64,000 nucleotides of DNA from Lysobacteraceae bacterium 2PB. GTDB taxonomy: Bacteria; Pseudomonadota; Gammaproteobacteria; Xanthomonadales; Xanthomonadaceae. Location of the stretch: the NCBI GenBank assembly GCA_005502915.1, contig SCMT01000020.1, forward strand, positions 1-64,000, written 5' to 3'. Below the pieces are notes generated by a model that was given only the letters and a program-made list of their open reading frames with translations, had not been told where the DNA came from and did no database searches. The position numbers and the translations under genes are program-made. Numbering within the stretch: position 1 is the first letter of the stretch; each line of letters opens with the position of its first letter. Below, in pieces: positions 9,583 to 18,846 of this stretch.

Positions 9583-10579
9583 GCAGGCGTTCTCCTTCCG
9601 GGGCGATTGCCTCAGAGCATACTCCCGCCGCCGGCCTCCAGCGATCCACCAGGTACAGCGGACGCTGCTTGGATTCCTCGTACAGCCGGCCGAGGTACTC
9701 GCCGATCATGCCCAGCGCCATCAGCTGCACGCCGCCCAGCAGCAGGATCACGGTCATCATCGTCGGCCAGCCCGCGACCGGGTCGCCCCAGAGCATCGCC
9801 TTGACCACGATCCACAGCGCGTAGACGAAGGCCAGCAGCGCGGTCAGCACGCCGACGTAGGTCGCCACGCGCAGCGGCGCGGTCGAAAAGCTGGTCACGC
9901 CTTCCAGCGCGAAGTTCCACAGCTTCCATGCATTGAACTTGCTGCGCCCGGCGACACGGGCCTCGCGCCGGTACGGCACCGAGACCTGGTGGAACCCGAC
10001 CCAGCCGAACAGGCCCTTCATGAAACGATGGCGCTCGCGCAGCAGGCGCAGGGCCTCCAGCGACCGCGGCGACAGCAGGCGGAAGTCGCCGGTGTCGGTG
10101 GGGATGGGGGTTTTCGACAGCCGCTGCATCAACCGGTAGAACCCGTGCGCCGTCGCGCGCTTGAACCAGGTCTCGCCCTCGCGCTCGATGCGCGTGCCGT
10201 GGACGTCGTCGTAGCCCTCGCGCCACTTCGCCACGAACTGCGGGATCAGCTCCGGCGGGTCCTGGCCGTCGGCATCGAGAATGACCGCCGCGCCGTCCAG
10301 CACCTGATCCAGCCCGGCGGTCAGCGCCGCCTCCTTGCCGAAGTTGCGACTCAGCCGCAGCAGGGACACCCGCGGGTCGGTGGCGGCCAGGTCATCGAGC
10401 ACCGCCCACGTGCGGTCGCGGCTGCCGTCATCGACGTACAGCACGCCGCCATCCACGCCCTCGCCCGCCAGCGCGTCCAGCACCGCCGCGATGCGGGGAT
10501 GGAGGGCTGGCAGGGCCTCCGCCTCGTTGTAGGCGGCGACGACGACGGTCAGGCGTTCGCGGGACGTGGGAAGAGACAT
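9521..10579 (-). CDS. GT2 family polyprenyl-phosphate glycosyltransferase (GtrB/DPM1-like)
   Basis: 352 residues. The N-terminal GT-A domain (residues 1-230) has VVVAAYNEAEALP, DDGSRDRT, the ILDADGQDPPELI aspartates, and GDFRLLSPRS. Two C-terminal membrane spans follow (VATYVGVLTALLAFVYALWI and MMTVILLLGGVQLMALGMIG), then GEYLGRLYEESKQRPLYLVD, typical of UndP-sugar synthases of the GtrB/ArnC type. The last ~28 residues are atypical because the frame runs into the CBS gene. It is followed by the CBS and EF-Ts-like genes on the same strand. The donor sugar is unknown. Confidence 0.9.
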   Translation of the reverse strand: MSLPTSRERLTVVVAAYNEAEALPALHPRIAAVLDALAGEGVDGGVLYVDDGSRDRTWAVLDDLAATDPRVSLLRLSRNFGKEAALTAGLDQVLDGAAVILDADGQDPPELIPQFVAKWREGYDDVHGTRIEREGETWFKRATAHGFYRLMQRLSKTPIPTDTGDFRLLSPRSLEALRLLRERHRFMKGLFGWVGFHQVSVPYRREARVAGRSKFNAWKLWNFALEGVTSFSTAPLRVATYVGVLTALLAFVYALWIVVKAMLWGDPVAGWPTMMTVILLLGGVQLMALGMIGEYLGRLYEESKQRPLYLVDRWRPAAGVCSEAIAPEGERLHAHRPSAAGRQEPGHPRDPA

Positions 10580-10600
10580 ATATATGGAGTCTACGCGCGG

Positions 10601-11356
10601 TCAATCGAACGCCACGTAGCCCGGCCCGCCCAGCGCGCGCATCTGGCGCTGGATCGCCCGCGTCCGGCGCTGGACGTAGGGCCCGGGTTTCGCGGCGTTG
10701 TACTTGCGCGGATTGGGGAGCACCGCCGCCAGCCGGGCGGCCTCGGCCGGACCCAGCCCCGACGCATCCTTGCCGAAGAACCGGCGCGAGGCCGCCTGCG
10801 CGCCGTAGATGCCGTCGCCGTACTCGATCACGTTGACGTAGACCTCCATGATCCGCGATTTGGGCCACAGCGCTTCGATCAGCACCGTGTACCAGGCCTC
10901 CAGGCCCTTGCGTACCCAGCTGCGCCCGCGCCACAGGAACAGGTTCTTCGCCAGCTGCTGGCTGATCGTGCTGCCGCCGCGCACCTTCCGGCCTTTCGCG
11001 TTGTTCGTGCGCGCCTTCTCGATCGCCGCGAAGTCGAAGCCGTTGTGGGTCGGGAAGTGCTGGTCCTCGGCCGCGACCAGCGCCAGCGGCAGCTGCTTCG
11101 AGATCCGGTCGGCATCGCGCCAGTCGTAATACAGCACGAAGTCGTCCTCGCCACCGAAGAACGCCTCGACCTGGCGCTCGGCCATCATCATCGAGAACGG
11201 CGGGTCCACGAAGCGCAGCACCAGCACCTGCAGCACCGTGAACGCCACGAACCAGACGGGCAGCCAGAGCAGGCGACGCCACCAGCGGCGGCGCTTCGGT
11301 GACGCAGCAACCACGGCGTCCGCCGCTGCCTTTGAATCTGCCTCGTTCAGCCCCAT
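10601..11356 (-). CDS. mtgA: Monofunctional biosynthetic peptidoglycan transglycosylase
   Basis: GT51 enzyme that polymerises lipid II into glycan strands at the periplasmic face of the inner membrane. 251 residues, with one N-terminal transmembrane segment ([19 protein letters not shown]) after a basic stretch. Catalytic motifs are all present: [12 protein letters not shown] with the first glutamate, [38 protein letters not shown] with the second, and [19 protein letters not shown]. No transpeptidase domain follows, so it is MtgA rather than a class A PBP. The start at 11356 gives a normal short cytoplasmic tail. Confidence 0.96.
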   Translation of the reverse strand: MGLNEADSKAAADAVVAASPKRRRWWRRLLWLPVWFVAFTVLQVLVLRFVDPPFSMMMAERQVEAFFGGEDDFVLYYDWRDADRISKQLPLALVAAEDQHFPTHNGFDFAAIEKARTNNAKGRKVRGGSTISQQLAKNLFLWRGRSWVRKGLEAWYTVLIEALWPKSRIMEVYVNVIEYGDGIYGAQAASRRFFGKDASGLGPAEAARLAAVLPNPRKYNAAKPGPYVQRRTRAIQRQMRALGGPGYVAFD

Positions 11357-11452
11357 CTTGTGCGGTCTCCCCGAACCATCATCGACTCCACCGCACGCGC
11401 GGCTCCGGCATTATCCGTGAAGCCGCCGCCCGCATTCACCCCCGGACACGCC

Positions 11453-12355
11453 ATGACCCACGACGCCCCCAACGACCACCTGACCCGATTCCTGCTCGAA
11501 CAGGCCGGCGTGCGCGGCGTGCACGTGCGGCTCGACGACACCTGGCAGCAGATCCGCAGCCGCGCCGACTACCCGGCCGCCGTCGCGGACCTGCTCGGCC
11601 AGGCCATCGCCGCCTCCGCCCTGTTCACCGGCCACATCAAGGTCGACGGCCGGCTGTCGATCCAGCTGCGCGGCGACGGCGCCCTGCGCACCCTGTTCGC
11701 CGAATGCACCGCCGCCGGCACCCTGCGCGGCATCGCGCGGGTGGCCGAGGGCCAGGACGCCGACGTGCACAGCCTCCGGGCGCTGGGCGAGGACGCGCTG
11801 CTGGCCATCACCATCGAGAACCCCGGCGCGCGCGGCCAGGACCCGGCCCGCTACCAGGGCCTCGTCGGGCTCGACGCCGACACCCTGTCCGAGGCCTTCG
11901 AGGGCTATTTCCGCCAGTCCGAACAGCTGCCGACCCGCCTCCTGCTGGCCGCCGACGCGGACCGGGTCGCCGGCCTGATGCTGCAGACCCTGCCCGGCGA
12001 TGGCGGTGACGACCTCGGCTGGGAACACGCCAGCGCCCTGTTCGAGACCCTCGGCCCCCGGGAACTGCTCGACACCCCGGCGGACCTGCTGCTGCACCGG
12101 CTGTTCCACGAGGACGGCGCACAGGTCCTCGGCGTCAAGCCGCTGGGCTTCGGCTGCTCCTGCTCGCGGGAACGGGTCTCTGGCATGCTCGAATCCCTGG
12201 GCGAGGCGGAAGCCCGGGCGGCGGCCGAAGCCAATGACGGCGCGATCGACGTCCATTGCGAGTTTTGCGGACAGGCGTATCGTTTCGACCAGGTCGATAT
12301 CGATGCCCTGTTCTCTCAGTCCTCGGCGCATGGCGCGCCCGATCGCCTGCAGTGA
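11453..12355 (+). CDS. hslO: Redox-regulated chaperone Hsp33
   Basis: 300 residues, close to E. coli HslO (292). Hsp33 is activated by oxidation: four zinc-bound cysteines form disulfides and unmask a holdase site. The zinc site is visible as CSCSRERV (CxC) and CEFCG (CxxC) in the last 60 residues. The N-terminal domain has DLLGQAIAASALFTGHIK and GDGALRTLFAECT, both family-typical. The ATG at 11453 was chosen because MTHDAPNDHLTRFLLEQAGVRG aligns with the family N terminus. It is divergent from mtgA. Confidence 0.95.
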   Translation: MTHDAPNDHLTRFLLEQAGVRGVHVRLDDTWQQIRSRADYPAAVADLLGQAIAASALFTGHIKVDGRLSIQLRGDGALRTLFAECTAAGTLRGIARVAEGQDADVHSLRALGEDALLAITIENPGARGQDPARYQGLVGLDADTLSEAFEGYFRQSEQLPTRLLLAADADRVAGLMLQTLPGDGGDDLGWEHASALFETLGPRELLDTPADLLLHRLFHEDGAQVLGVKPLGFGCSCSRERVSGMLESLGEAEARAAAEANDGAIDVHCEFCGQAYRFDQVDIDALFSQSSAHGAPDRLQ

Positions 12356-12489
12356 CGCCCGTCACGCCGTTTTCGCCAGATCGCGACAGGCGCACGATTG
12401 TTAAAGAACCATAAATCTGATAGCCTGAAGACCTAAATCATGAACCTCCCGGGGAACTCGACCGGCCATCACCGGTCCGATCCGCCAGC

Positions 12490-13335
12490 ATGCACCTGAC
12501 CCTGCGCCGACTGCCGCTGCTCCTGACCCTCGCCTTCGGCGTGGTCGCGGGCGCGCACGCGCAGTCGCGCACGGGCAGCGACCGCGTCGAGCTTCCGGTG
12601 TGGAACAAATCCAGCGGCGCCATCGAAGCGGTCGTGGTCCTCGAACCGACCGACCTGGCCAAATCCCGCACCCTGGCCCGTTTCGGCGTCCGCCACCTCG
12701 ACACCACCTTCGGCCTCAGCGCAGGCGATTCGCTCGGCCTGCTCTGCGATCGCAAGCAGGGCCTGAGCTCGGCCCTGACCAACCTCGCCGACAACTGCGT
12801 GCTCGCCTCGATCCCCGCCACCCAGCGCCGCACCGGCGCGGCGGCGATCTTCCAGCGCAACGGCACGCAGGTCGGCATCGGCGGCGGCAGCACCCGCACG
12901 ACCATGCCCGCCTGGCTGGCTCCGGGCAGCGGCGGCAACGGCCGGGTCGACGTCAACGACATCACCATCTTCAGCCAGAAGGCCCTGCCCCGCGAAGGCT
13001 ACATCTCCATCGCCGGCACGGTCGCCAAGGCCCGCCTCCAGGCCCCGTCCGAGATCCCCGGCTTCAGCAACCGCTGGACCGCCCGCCAGCTCAACCTCGG
13101 CGGCGGCGTCGGCAACTTCGGCGTCAACGTCATCGGGGAAGTGGTCGACACCCCCGGCCAGCATCGGTGGAGCAGCATGGGCCTCGGCCTGAGCTGGCGG
13201 ACCCCCTGGAGCGGCCAGCTCACCGTGGGCGCCGACAACCTGGTGACCCGCGGCAAGAACCCGTTCGCCCCGGCCACCGAACAGGGCGAGGACGAGGGCG
13301 CCGTGCCCTACGTCCGCTACGAACAGGACCTCTGA
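12490..13335 (+). CDS. Exported protein related to the C-terminal end of TonB receptors
   Basis: 281 residues with a cleavable signal peptide (LTLRRLPLLLTLAFGVVAGAHA, cleavage after AHA). The mature part has no recognised domain, but its last 60 residues (GLGLSWRTPWSGQLTVGADN, then VPYVRYEQDL) resemble the closing strands of TonB-dependent receptors such as the next gene (ITVGVNNIF, then YMQYNQKF). It is probably secreted or outer-membrane-associated. It lies 181 bases upstream of the TonB receptor in the same orientation. Whether the two are functionally linked is inference. Confidence 0.75.
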   Translation: MHLTLRRLPLLLTLAFGVVAGAHAQSRTGSDRVELPVWNKSSGAIEAVVVLEPTDLAKSRTLARFGVRHLDTTFGLSAGDSLGLLCDRKQGLSSALTNLADNCVLASIPATQRRTGAAAIFQRNGTQVGIGGGSTRTTMPAWLAPGSGGNGRVDVNDITIFSQKALPREGYISIAGTVAKARLQAPSEIPGFSNRWTARQLNLGGGVGNFGVNVIGEVVDTPGQHRWSSMGLGLSWRTPWSGQLTVGADNLVTRGKNPFAPATEQGEDEGAVPYVRYEQDL

Positions 13336-13516
13336 CCCCGCTTCGAAGGGGCTTGACAGGGGTCCAGGCGAGTCCGACGGACGCGCATTAACAACACTTT
13401 AATTTTTCTCCGAGTGGGGCTACTATCGGCCCCGGCCTTGTCCGCGCGCGCGTCCATCCGGCGGCACGGGATCAGGTTCCCATGGGAAACCCAAGACTCA
13501 CTTGGAGAGAGAAGAA

Positions 13517-16441
13517 ATGACCTTTAAGACCAACAAGCTCCGCAACGCGATCACCCTCGCGATCGCGGGCACCTCCGCCCTCGTCGGCTCGGGCGTCGCG
13601 TTCGCCCAGGACAGCGACAAGGGCAGCGAAGAGCTCGACACGATCACCGTCACCGGTTCGCGCATCGTCCGTCGCGCCGAAACCGAAACCCAGCAGCCGA
13701 TCTTCGAACTCACCCGCGAAGACATCCAGGCCCAGGGCCTGACCTCGGTCGGCGACGTGATCCAGAACATCACGGCCAACGGCTCGGCGCTGAACAGCAC
13801 CTACAACAACGGCGGCAACGGCGAAACCCGCGTCAGCCTGCGCAACCTCGGCTCGAACCGCACCCTCGTGCTGGTCAACGGCCGTCGCTGGGTGGCCGGC
13901 ACCGGCCTCGGCGGCGCGGTCGACCTGAACACCATCCCGACCGCAGCGGTCGAGCGCATCGAAGTCCTGAAGGACGGCGCCTCGGTCATCTACGGGTCGG
14001 ACGCCATCGCCGGCGTGGTCAACGTCATCCTGCGCACCGACTACCAGGGTGCCGAATTCAACGCCTACATGGGCGAATACACCAAGGGCGACGGCACCCG
14101 CCAGTCGTACGACCTGACCATCGGCACCTCCGACGATCGCTTCAGCGCGATGCTCGGCATGGGCTACGTGAAGGAAGAGTCGGTCCTGGCCGGCGATCGC
14201 GAAATCTCGCGCGAACCGATCTTCCGCACCGGCACCTCGCTGGGCAGCTCCACCACCCCGGGCGGTCGCTTCGCCGTGTGTAACGGCACCTTCTCCAACG
14301 GCGTGTGCTCGGGCACCCAGACGCGTCCGGACGGCACGGGCGGCCAGTTCACCTACAACCCGGGCAGCGTCGGCAACGCGTGGCGCAACTTCATCCTGCC
14401 GCCGACCTCGCCGAACGACATCTACAACTTCGCGCCGGACAACTACCTGATCACGCCGCAGGAGCGCAAGTCGCTGTTCGGTCGCGCCTCGCTGAACCTG
14501 ACCGACAACACCCGCGTCTTCATCACCGGTACGTACAACAACCGTCGTTCGGAGCAGCTGCTCGCCGCCATGCCGATCGTGCTCGGTACCGGCCCCGGCG
14601 CCGGCTCGATCGCGCGCACGATCTCGATCAGCGCCAACAACCTCTACAACCCCTTCGGCCGCGATGTCAGCCGCATCCAGCGCCGCGCCGTGGAAACCGG
14701 TGGTCGTTCGTTCAACCAGGACGTCGACACCTTCGGCTTCAACGGTGGCATCGAAGGCTCGTTCGAACTGGGTGACCGCTACTTCACCTGGGACGCCGGC
14801 ATGGTGTACGGCCGCAACGACCAGAACGACACGACCAACGGTCTGTTCAACCTGCTCGCCCTGCGCCAGGCCCTCGGCCCGTCGATGCTGGTCAACGGCA
14901 CCCCGACCTGCGTCACGACGCCCGGCAATGCCGCGACCGCGATCGCCGGCTGCGTGCCGCTGAACCTGCTCGGCGGCCCGGGCTCGATCACGCCGGAAAT
15001 GCTGGCCTTCTCCAGCTTCGTGGCGCACGACGAGCTGGGCTACAAGATGAAGCAGTACTACGCCAACGTGTCCGGCGAAATCGTCGAACTGCCGGGCGGC
15101 ATGCTGTCGTTCGCGTTCGGCCTCGAGCGCCGTACCGAAGAAGGCTTCGACCAGCCGGACGCCCTGATCGCCTCGGGCAACACCACCGGCAACGCGCGTA
15201 CCCCGACCAAGGGTGGCTACAAGCTCGAGGAAGCCTTCCTCGAATTCGCGATTCCGCTGCTCCGCGACGTCGTCGGCGCCCAGGAGCTGGAACTCAGCGT
15301 CGCCGGCCGTTACTCGGACTACAGCAACTTCGGTGACACCACCAACGGCAAGGTCGGCTTCAAGTGGCGTCCGATCAAGGACCTGATGGTCCGCGGTAAC
15401 TGGTCGGAAGGCTTCCGTGCACCGTCGATCGCCGAGCTGTTCTCCGGCGTGGCCGATTCGTTCCCGAGCCTGGCCGACCCCTGCTCGACCACCTTCAGTG
15501 GCGCATGGGCCAGCCTGAATGCGGCCGAGCGTGCACGCTGCGTGGCGCAGGGCGTGCCGAACGTTGGTTACGATCAGGGCAACGCCCAGATCCGCATCTC
15601 GGTCGGCGGCAACACCGACCTGAAGCCGGAAACCTCGGTCACCAAGACCCTCGGCCTGGTGTGGAGCCCCTCCTTCCTGGAAGGCTTCAACGTGTCGCTG
15701 GACTGGTGGAACATCGAGCTCGACGACGCGATCATCACCCGTTCGGGCCAGTTCATCCTGAATTCGTGTATCCGCGACAACCCGAACGGCAACATCGGTC
15801 GTACTGCTTCCGACGCGGCTCTGTGCTCGCTTGCCAACGTCCGTCGTGACGCGACCGGCCAGATCACCAACCTGCTCTCGATCCCGCAGAACCTGGGTAC
15901 CCGCACGGTTGAAGGTTATGACATGACCATCAACTACAACCTGCCGGAGAACGTGCTGGGCAACTTCAGCTTCACGCTGGACACGACCTACATGACCGAA
16001 GCGACCTCGCAGGACGACGAGGGCGGCTTCCTCGGCGAGTACGGCGATCGCAACAACAACTGGCGCCTGCGCTCGAACTTCATGGCCCGCTGGACGAAGG
16101 GCGACTGGGGTGCGACCTGGTTCACCCGCTACTACTCGCGCCAGGAAGAGGAGTGCCCGTTCTACTACAACGACTACGGTTTCGGCGAGCTCTGCAACGA
16201 CGCCACCCTCGACAGCGCGGGTGTGGTCCAGGCCGGATCGCAGAACAAGATCGGCGGCACCACCTACCACGATGCCACCGTGTTCTGGAAGGCCCCGTGG
16301 AACGCCAAGATCACCGTTGGCGTGAACAACATCTTCGCCAAGGAACCGCCGGTGTCGTTCACCACGTTCGCGAACAGCTTCGACCCCGCCTACGAGGTCC
16401 CGGGCCGCTTCGTGTACATGCAGTACAACCAGAAGTTCTGA
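13517..16441 (+). CDS. TonB-dependent outer-membrane receptor
   Basis: 974 residues. The signal peptide ends in SGVAFA just before QDSD. The plug domain (residues ~40-170) has ITVTGSRI, GDVIQNITANGSALN, RTLVLVNGRRW and VERIEVLKDGASVIYGSDAIAGVVN, followed by a 22-strand-type barrel ending in aromatic YMQYNQKF. The ATG at 13517 follows the purine-rich GGAGAGAGAAGAA; TTG at 13502 is possible but less likely. The substrate is not identifiable. The oxygenase and sulfotransferase neighbours resemble the peptide- or glycan-handling sets often found beside such receptors in Xanthomonadales. A strong terminator follows. Confidence 0.96.
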   Translation: MTFKTNKLRNAITLAIAGTSALVGSGVAFAQDSDKGSEELDTITVTGSRIVRRAETETQQPIFELTREDIQAQGLTSVGDVIQNITANGSALNSTYNNGGNGETRVSLRNLGSNRTLVLVNGRRWVAGTGLGGAVDLNTIPTAAVERIEVLKDGASVIYGSDAIAGVVNVILRTDYQGAEFNAYMGEYTKGDGTRQSYDLTIGTSDDRFSAMLGMGYVKEESVLAGDREISREPIFRTGTSLGSSTTPGGRFAVCNGTFSNGVCSGTQTRPDGTGGQFTYNPGSVGNAWRNFILPPTSPNDIYNFAPDNYLITPQERKSLFGRASLNLTDNTRVFITGTYNNRRSEQLLAAMPIVLGTGPGAGSIARTISISANNLYNPFGRDVSRIQRRAVETGGRSFNQDVDTFGFNGGIEGSFELGDRYFTWDAGMVYGRNDQNDTTNGLFNLLALRQALGPSMLVNGTPTCVTTPGNAATAIAGCVPLNLLGGPGSITPEMLAFSSFVAHDELGYKMKQYYANVSGEIVELPGGMLSFAFGLERRTEEGFDQPDALIASGNTTGNARTPTKGGYKLEEAFLEFAIPLLRDVVGAQELELSVAGRYSDYSNFGDTTNGKVGFKWRPIKDLMVRGNWSEGFRAPSIAELFSGVADSFPSLADPCSTTFSGAWASLNAAERARCVAQGVPNVGYDQGNAQIRISVGGNTDLKPETSVTKTLGLVWSPSFLEGFNVSLDWWNIELDDAIITRSGQFILNSCIRDNPNGNIGRTASDAALCSLANVRRDATGQITNLLSIPQNLGTRTVEGYDMTINYNLPENVLGNFSFTLDTTYMTEATSQDDEGGFLGEYGDRNNNWRLRSNFMARWTKGDWGATWFTRYYSRQEEECPFYYNDYGFGELCNDATLDSAGVVQAGSQNKIGGTTYHDATVFWKAPWNAKITVGVNNIFAKEPPVSFTTFANSFDPAYEVPGRFVYMQYNQKF

Positions 16442-16482
16442 TCGGATTCCTTCCGATCGGATATTCCGGTTCGCTTCACAAG

Positions 16483-16511
16483 GACGGCCCCGCAAGGGGC
16501 CGTCTTTTTTT
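16483..16511 (+). terminator. Rho-independent terminator after the TonB receptor
   Basis: A nine-base GC stem, GACGGCCCC / GGGGCCGTC, with GCAA loop is followed by seven T residues. It ends the receptor transcript and leaves the 2OG oxygenase gene, starting 55 bases later, with little room for its own promoter. Confidence 0.92.
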
Positions 16512-16565
16512 GTGCGTCGGTTTCGTGGCTACAATCCGCAGAATCCAACCGGACATGAGCGTCCC

Positions 16566-17237
16566 ATGAGCGTGCCGCCACCGTTCTCCAGCCAGGTCGC
16601 CTCGATGTTCGCGGTCCCGGTGTTCCAGGCCCAACATCCGGATCCTGCGGCGCTCAACGCCGAGCTCAAGGCCCTGTTCCTGCTCCGCGAGCACGACAGG
16701 ACGACCTACGGCAACCCGAATCCCTCGCTGAAACAGCAGGACGGGGTGTTCGAGAGCGACTTCACGCTGTTTTCATGGCCGGAGGCCTGCGTGCAGGCGC
16801 TGCGCGCGTTCTGCTGGACCGAACTGGGCAAAGCGGTGCGGGAGTTGAACGGCTACGGACCGGAGGAGATGCGGCGGCTGCAGATCTTCTCGCACACCTG
16901 GTTCCACGTGACCCGCCATGGTGGCTTCGTGATCAACCACATCCATCCGATGGCGTCGTGGTCAGGCGTCTACTGCGTCGATCCAGGCGAAACGCCGGCG
17001 GACAAACCCGAATCGGGCGTGCTGCGCTTCCATAACCCGCATTTCTACAGCAACGTGTTCCTGGACGCTGGCAATGCGCGGCTGCGCGCGCCCTACCACC
17101 ATGGCAGCTGGAGTTTCCGGCTGGAGCCCGGCCAGTTGATCCTGTTCCCATCCTGGGTGCCGCACGAGGTGTTGCCGTTCTACGGCAGCGACGAACGGAT
17201 CACCGTCGCCTTCAACTGCTGGTTCGGGATGAAGTGA
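16566..17237 (+). CDS. Putative 2OG-Fe(II) oxygenase (TIGR02466-like)
   Basis: 223 residues. The C-terminal half has the features of the TIGR02466-type double-stranded beta-helix oxygenases: WFHVTRHGGFVINHIHPMAS with clustered histidines, WSGVYCVDPG, SGVLRFHNPHF, and LILFPSWVPHEVLPF with a histidine and a downstream basic residue (DERITVAFN) for 2-oxoglutarate. Such enzymes hydroxylate peptides or small metabolites. The ATG at 16566 is used because the in-frame upstream codons overlap the terminator region. It is convergent with the TPR sulfotransferase gene (18 bases between stops). Confidence 0.8.
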   Translation: MSVPPPFSSQVASMFAVPVFQAQHPDPAALNAELKALFLLREHDRTTYGNPNPSLKQQDGVFESDFTLFSWPEACVQALRAFCWTELGKAVRELNGYGPEEMRRLQIFSHTWFHVTRHGGFVINHIHPMASWSGVYCVDPGETPADKPESGVLRFHNPHFYSNVFLDAGNARLRAPYHHGSWSFRLEPGQLILFPSWVPHEVLPFYGSDERITVAFNCWFGMK

Positions 17238-17255
17238 GGCGACTGCGCGGGCCCA

Positions 17256-18812
17256 TCAACCCGCCAGGCGCTCGCGCAGCGGCGCGAGCTGCGCCTCATA
17301 GTGCCACCACACGCCGCCACGGTCGCGCAGCACGCCCTGCCGGGCGGTCCCGGCGCTGGCCGTCGACACACGGCCGCCGGGCCGCGCCACATCGCTGAGG
17401 CCTTCGATCCGGCGCAGGCCGCAGTGCTCGAGCACGTGCAGCACCGTCGTTTCGGGTTCGGCCACCAGATCGTCGTAACGGACGTCGAGCACGCGATCGG
17501 GCAGCACCTCGGACCAGTGCGCCATCATCGCGCGGTAGGCGCGGAAGAAACCCGCCAGCTCTTCCTGCACGTACGAATACGTGGCCACGCCGGCGAACAG
17601 CGTGCGCAGGTTGGAGAAGCAGGTGTCCATCGGATCGCGGACAAGGTGGATGAAGCGCGCCTGCGGCATGGCACGGGCGATCATGCCGACGTTCCAGAAG
17701 TTCATCGGCAGTTTTTCGGTGAAGAACGGCTTGCCGCGCGACAGCCATGGCGCATGCCGCGCGTAATCGCGCGCGATCCCGTCGAAATCGGCACTGGCCA
17801 GCGATTTCACCGCCATGGCGTCGAGGCCATTGGGCAGGCTGCGGTCGATCGCCAGCTCCATCTGCGCATCGAAGGCGCGGGTTTCGCCGGCGTCGCCCAC
17901 GTCCGGGTGCCCGGCGAGCATGCGTTCGAGCAGGGTGGTGCCGGAACGGTGCATGCCGACGATGAAGATCGGCACGTGCGGCTGCACCACCGGGCTCCCG
18001 CTGCGAACGAAGGCGGGCGTGCAGACGGCGCGCTGGGCGGCGACCAGTTCCGCGACCGGTGCCGGATCGTAGGGCACCTGGCGGCGCTTGGCGGCGCAAC
18101 CGCGAGCGAGCGCCTCCCAGGCCCCTGCGTAGTCGCCGAGGTCGTGCAGTTCCTTGTGCAGGCCGTAGGCGACATAGGCTTCGCCTTCGCTGCCGGGCGG
18201 GGCCTCGCCGAGCTGGCGACGCAGGCGCTCGACGTGGTTGCGCTCGGGCGTCTGCCTGCGCACGCTGGCGAGCATCCAGGACGCCTGGAAGAAGCGCGGG
18301 TTCGCGGCCAGCGTCGCTTCGTAGCAGGCTTCGGCGGCATCGCTGTCGCCGTCGAAGAAATGCAGGTTGCCGCGCACGTAGCGCAGCGGCGACGAGTTCG
18401 GATGCTTCGCCAGCGCGGCATCGGCGAGCCGCTGCGCGGCGTCGTTGGCGTTGATCGAGCTGAGCAGGACCACGCTCTTGGCCAGCACGTCCGGCGGCGA
18501 GCCGTCGAGCAGCTTCGGATCCTGCAGGGTGCGCTCCAGCGCCTCGAACTCATGGAAGTAGCGCAGGCGCTGGCCCAGCGAAAAGACCAGGGCGGGATGT
18601 TCGAGCGGCCGGCCGATGCCGGTGCGGACCACGGCGTGCGATTCACGATGCGCGCCGCGCCGGGTCAGCACGGTGGACAGGCCAATGACCGCGGGCGGAT
18701 AACCGGGGCTTACATCCAGCGAACGACGATACAGGGCCTCGGCGGCGCCGAGGTTCTTCGCGTCGTAGGCGCGTTCGGCCTGTTTCCACAGGTCGTATGC
18801 AGCAGCGGTCAA
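17256..18812 (-). CDS. TPR-repeat sulfotransferase
   Basis: 518 residues. The first ~240 form tetratricopeptide repeats (LWKQAERAYDAKNLGAAEAL, AAEACYEATLAANPRFFQA, DYAGAWEALARG). The second half is a PAPS-dependent sulfotransferase with the 5'-phosphosulfate loop IVGMHRSGTTLLERMLAG and the 3'-phosphate motif IHLVRDPMDTCFSNL. The start is a TTG at 18812 preceded by a good Shine-Dalgarno stretch (GAGG, seven bases upstream); no in-frame ATG gives the full repeat. It is 34 bases after the second sulfotransferase-like gene, so the two form an operon. Likely target is a peptide or glycan; not known. Confidence 0.9.
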   Translation of the reverse strand: MTAAAYDLWKQAERAYDAKNLGAAEALYRRSLDVSPGYPPAVIGLSTVLTRRGAHRESHAVVRTGIGRPLEHPALVFSLGQRLRYFHEFEALERTLQDPKLLDGSPPDVLAKSVVLLSSINANDAAQRLADAALAKHPNSSPLRYVRGNLHFFDGDSDAAEACYEATLAANPRFFQASWMLASVRRQTPERNHVERLRRQLGEAPPGSEGEAYVAYGLHKELHDLGDYAGAWEALARGCAAKRRQVPYDPAPVAELVAAQRAVCTPAFVRSGSPVVQPHVPIFIVGMHRSGTTLLERMLAGHPDVGDAGETRAFDAQMELAIDRSLPNGLDAMAVKSLASADFDGIARDYARHAPWLSRGKPFFTEKLPMNFWNVGMIARAMPQARFIHLVRDPMDTCFSNLRTLFAGVATYSYVQEELAGFFRAYRAMMAHWSEVLPDRVLDVRYDDLVAEPETTVLHVLEHCGLRRIEGLSDVARPGGRVSTASAGTARQGVLRDRGGVWWHYEAQLAPLRERLAG

Positions 18813-18846
18813 GCGTTCACCTCGTTCAGCGGTACGGTCGCCGCGC

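Noticed and set aside
13472-16495. 1007-codon minus-strand frame opposite the TonB receptor
   Set aside because: Shadow frame: Val/Ala/Gly/Arg-rich with no motif, while the plus strand has plug and barrel signatures.
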